Position numbers and translations under genes: made by a program. Shown here in pieces: positions 62,001 to 64,000 of a stretch of 64,000 nucleotides of DNA. Source of the stretch: Candidatus Formimonas warabiya (GTDB lineage: Bacteria > Bacillota > Dehalobacteriia > Dehalobacteriales > Dehalobacteriaceae). The notes beneath the pieces were generated by a model. That model worked only from the letters and a program-made list of their open reading frames with translations, made no database searches and had not been told where the DNA came from. The stretch lies in the NCBI RefSeq assembly GCF_002777255.1, contig NZ_CP017634.1, positions 818,903 to 882,902 of the forward strand, written 5' to 3'. The stretch's first letter is position 1. Every line of letters begins with the position of its first letter.

Positions 62001-62813
62001 ATGGATCAGGACAAGGAAATCAAAGAATCCGACTTAGCGGTCTCTTATGTGGCCAGGAAAATAAAGGGGACAGAATGGCAGGAAGAAACCATGTTGATCG
62101 TCCGGGAAAAAGCGCTGACGATTTACGTGAACACCAAAGAGTTGGCGACAATTGTCTGTTCGCCCGGGCAAATTAGGCATATGGCGGTAGGATTCCTCTG
62201 CTCGGAGGGCATCCTCTCCGAACCCCAGGATTTGAAAAGCCTCCGCGTTGATGAAGAAAAAGGGCTGGTTTATGCGGAAATCGAAGGGTATGAGAAGAGC
62301 GATGCGGGAAAGGCTTTTTTAAGACGGTACATCACACCCTGCTGCGGGCGCGGCCGGGCAGCTTTTTATTATTTAGCCGACGCGCTGCTCTGTAAACCAG
62401 TGGAGTCGGACCTAAAAATACCCGCTGAAACAGTGCGGATTCTGGCCAAAAAACTGGAGGAAAATTCTCATCTTTTTAATAAAACCGGAGGCGTGCACAG
62501 CGCCGCTTTGGCCGAGGGCAGTGAGATGATCCTTTTTCAGGAGGATGTGGGCAGGCATAATACCCTCGATAAGATCCTGGGCCAGTGTTTTCTGGAAAAA
62601 ATCTCCCTCAAAGATAAAATCATCGTTTTCAGCGGCCGGGTCTCCTCGGAAATTCTTTTAAAAACGGCGAAAATGGGTGTGCCCATTCTGCTCTCCCGGG
62701 GGGCTCCTACCGATCTCTCCCTGGGGTTGGGAAAAGATCTGGGTATTACGGTGATCGGTTTCGCCAGAGGGGACTCCTTTACGATTTATACGCATCCCGA
62801 ACGTATTTTTTGA
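62001..62813 (+). CDS. fdhD: Formate dehydrogenase accessory sulfurtransferase FdhD
   Basis: The 270-residue FdhD has the family segments QIRHMAVGFLCSEGIL near residue 54, TPCCGRGRA near 112 (the Cys loop that carries the sulfur), TGGVHSAAL near 162 and EDVGRHNTLDKILG near 180. FdhD delivers sulfur to the Mo/W of bis-MGD enzymes such as formate dehydrogenase. In this window the only full bis-MGD active site is the Sec-containing FwdB, a likely client. The ATG at 62001 follows AGGAGG. Confidence 0.93.
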   Translation: MDQDKEIKESDLAVSYVARKIKGTEWQEETMLIVREKALTIYVNTKELATIVCSPGQIRHMAVGFLCSEGILSEPQDLKSLRVDEEKGLVYAEIEGYEKSDAGKAFLRRYITPCCGRGRAAFYYLADALLCKPVESDLKIPAETVRILAKKLEENSHLFNKTGGVHSAALAEGSEMILFQEDVGRHNTLDKILGQCFLEKISLKDKIIVFSGRVSSEILLKTAKMGVPILLSRGAPTDLSLGLGKDLGITVIGFARGDSFTIYTHPERIF

Positions 62814-62832
62814 GCCCCTTATTCCGGTTATC

Positions 62833-62862
62833 TTGCACGATTTAATAAAATTATGCTACTAT
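62833..62862 (+). promoter_or_regulatory. Possible promoter of xseA
   Basis: TTGCAC and TACTAT are separated by 18 bp, with a TG one base before the -10 (extended -10). It lies 37 bp before the xseA start. Confidence 0.45.
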
Positions 62863-62898
62863 GGAAATAAATGATCAGGAAAATGAGGGTATGCGGCG

Positions 62899-64000
62899 GT
62901 GTTTATCAAAAAAATATTTTCCGTAACGGAATTAAATACCTATTTAAAAAACAAAATTGAAGAGGACGGCAGACTGAACAACCTGTGGATCAAAGGAGAG
63001 ATCTCCAATTATAAAATGCATTTTTCCGGTCATGCCTATTTTGTACTGAAAGATGCCGGGGCTTGTGTCCGTTGCGTCATGTTTAAAAACCGGGCTTCCG
63101 GACTGGCTTTTCTCCCGCAAAATGGCATGAATGTGATCATCCGGGGGTATCTTTCGGTCTATGAAAGAGACGGGAATTACCAGGTATACGTGGAGGAAAT
63201 GCAGCCGGACGGTGTGGGCGCCCTCCATTTGGCCTTTGAACAGTTAAAAGATAAATTGGAAAAAGAGGGTTTATTTGATGCCGGCAGAAAAAAGGCCCTG
63301 CCCCGGATACCCAAAAAAATTGGCGTGGTTACATCCGCTACCGGTGCCGCCTGGCAGGACATTCAAAAGGTCATTTTTTCCCGCTATGGTAACATCCATT
63401 TAGTGCTGGCGGCTGCTGCCGTCCAAGGAGAAAACGCGCCCCGGGAGATTTCCCGGGGGATCGAATTATTGCATCAAATTCCCGGAATTGATGTGATCAT
63501 TGTAGGCAGAGGCGGGGGTTCCCTGGAGGAACTTTGGGCCTTTAATACGGAAACCGTGGCCCGGGCCATATATGCTTCCCGGATTCCTGTGATATCTGCC
63601 GTGGGACATCAAACCGACTTTACCATTGTCGATTTTGTAGCCGACCGGAGAGCAGCTACGCCTTCTGCTGCTGCGGAGATGGTGGTACCGGTGAAAGAGG
63701 AAATAAAAAACCTGGTAGATATTTTGCAAGGCAGGATGGAGAGAAGGGTTCTTGCCCAGATTGCCGTGGCGCAACAGCGCTTGGCTTATCTAAGTAAGAG
63801 TTCCCTCTTCACAAACCCCGAACGGATGCTGCGGGGAAAAATGCAGCTTATAGATGGACTAAAGCAGGCTTTGGAAAGAAACACCCTCGGCAAATTGCAT
63901 GAATATCAAAACAGGTTCAAATTGTTAACGGAAAAAATGGATATGTTAAGCCCTCTGACTACCTTGGCGAGGGGCTATGCGGTTTGCCGAAAAGAAGGCG
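62899..64000 (+). CDS. xseA: Exodeoxyribonuclease VII large subunit, 3'-truncated by the window end
   Basis: The first 367 codons are visible. An N-terminal OB fold (KKIFSVTELNTYLKNKIEED, then WIKGEISNYK) is followed by the catalytic domain with PKKIGVVTSATGAAWQDI near residue 134, IIVGRGGGSLEELWAFN near 197 and SAVGHQTDFTIVDFVAD near 233. With XseB it degrades single-stranded DNA. The GTG start at 62899 follows GAGGG. No stop is reached. In many clostridia this gene comes soon after nusB, about 33 kb upstream here. Confidence 0.95.
   Translation, partial: MFIKKIFSVTELNTYLKNKIEEDGRLNNLWIKGEISNYKMHFSGHAYFVLKDAGACVRCVMFKNRASGLAFLPQNGMNVIIRGYLSVYERDGNYQVYVEEMQPDGVGALHLAFEQLKDKLEKEGLFDAGRKKALPRIPKKIGVVTSATGAAWQDIQKVIFSRYGNIHLVLAAAAVQGENAPREISRGIELLHQIPGIDVIIVGRGGGSLEELWAFNTETVARAIYASRIPVISAVGHQTDFTIVDFVADRRAATPSAAAEMVVPVKEEIKNLVDILQGRMERRVLAQIAVAQQRLAYLSKSSLFTNPERMLRGKMQLIDGLKQALERNTLGKLHEYQNRFKLLTEKMDMLSPLTTLARGYAVCRKEG

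Noticed and set aside
1..64000. CRISPR arrays, rRNA, tRNA genes, prophage or insertion sequences
   Set aside because: No regularly spaced repeats, no rRNA or tRNA-like segments and no transposase or phage genes were seen on either strand.

Overview
The window looks like the chromosome of an anaerobic, endospore-forming member of the Bacillota (clostridial, Peptococcaceae-like). The evidence is a complete spoIIIAA-AH operon, a sporulation-type histidine kinase, the Asp23/AmaP/DUF2273 cluster, strong AGGAGG-type ribosome binding sites, and oxygen-sensitive redox enzymes. The species cannot be fixed from sequence alone. All but three genes (aroK, the family-2 glycosyltransferase and mfnE) are on the + strand.

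Region 1 (about 0.2-16.7 kb) is a catabolic block. It holds an enoyl-CoA hydratase-family protein, a tripartite tricarboxylate (TctCBA) transporter, a fused CoA-transferase, a metallo-beta-lactamase-fold hydrolase, a LysR regulator, an MFS transporter, a C-GCAxxG-C-C protein, shikimate dehydrogenase, an HMG-CoA-lyase-like enzyme that seems to start at AUC, a CoA-acylating aldehyde dehydrogenase, type I dehydroquinase, an acetolactate-synthase-like TPP enzyme and a xylose-isomerase-like TIM barrel. The MFS/AroE/AroD/CoA-transferase set resembles the E. coli ydiN-ydiB-aroD-ydiF locus. I infer anaerobic breakdown of quinate/shikimate-like alicyclic acids, possibly with TPP-dependent ring opening.

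Region 2 (16.8-30.5 kb) is clostridial backbone: aroK, a sensor kinase, a TldD/PmbA protein, type II dehydroquinase aroQ, efp, a CD1247-type protein, spoIIIAA-AH, asp23, amaP, DUF2273, nusB and a TsaD-like paralogue. Two inverted copies of a MITE-like repeat of about 140 bp lie in it.

Region 3 (30.5-62.8 kb) separates the nusB/TsaD-like pair from xseA, genes that are commonly close together in clostridia, so it looks like an inserted island. It opens with a glycosyltransferase and a three-gene electron-transfer complex (NuoE-, NuoF- and NuoG/GltD-like; resembling the Stn transhydrogenase of Sporomusa). Next is a sigma-54 activator with matching TGTAACAT sites and a near-perfect -24/-12 promoter in front of a DUF2193 gene and an aquaglyceroporin gene. 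The rest is a tetrahydromethanopterin (H4MPT)/methanofuran (MFR) C1 island. It carries pathway enzymes (mtdB, mch, ftr, fwdDBA, fwdC) and cofactor biosynthesis genes (mptG, a DmrB-like flavoprotein, a DHPS-like protein, mfnB, mfnE, MfnD- and MfnF-like genes, folE and several orphan families). The catalytic subunit FwdB has an in-frame TGA at the position of the metal-ligating Cys/Sec, so I read it as a selenoprotein. fdhD, for Mo/W-cofactor sulfuration, follows. The genes together predict reversible oxidation of methylene-H4MPT to CO2 by a true metal-dependent formyl-MFR dehydrogenase, unlike the hydrolytic FhcABCD of aerobic methylotrophs. Electrons would be balanced by the neighbouring Stn-like complex. 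No Fae gene is present, and DUF2193 is a candidate for the missing entry step.

Region 4 (62.8-64.0 kb) returns to backbone with a partial xseA running off the end.
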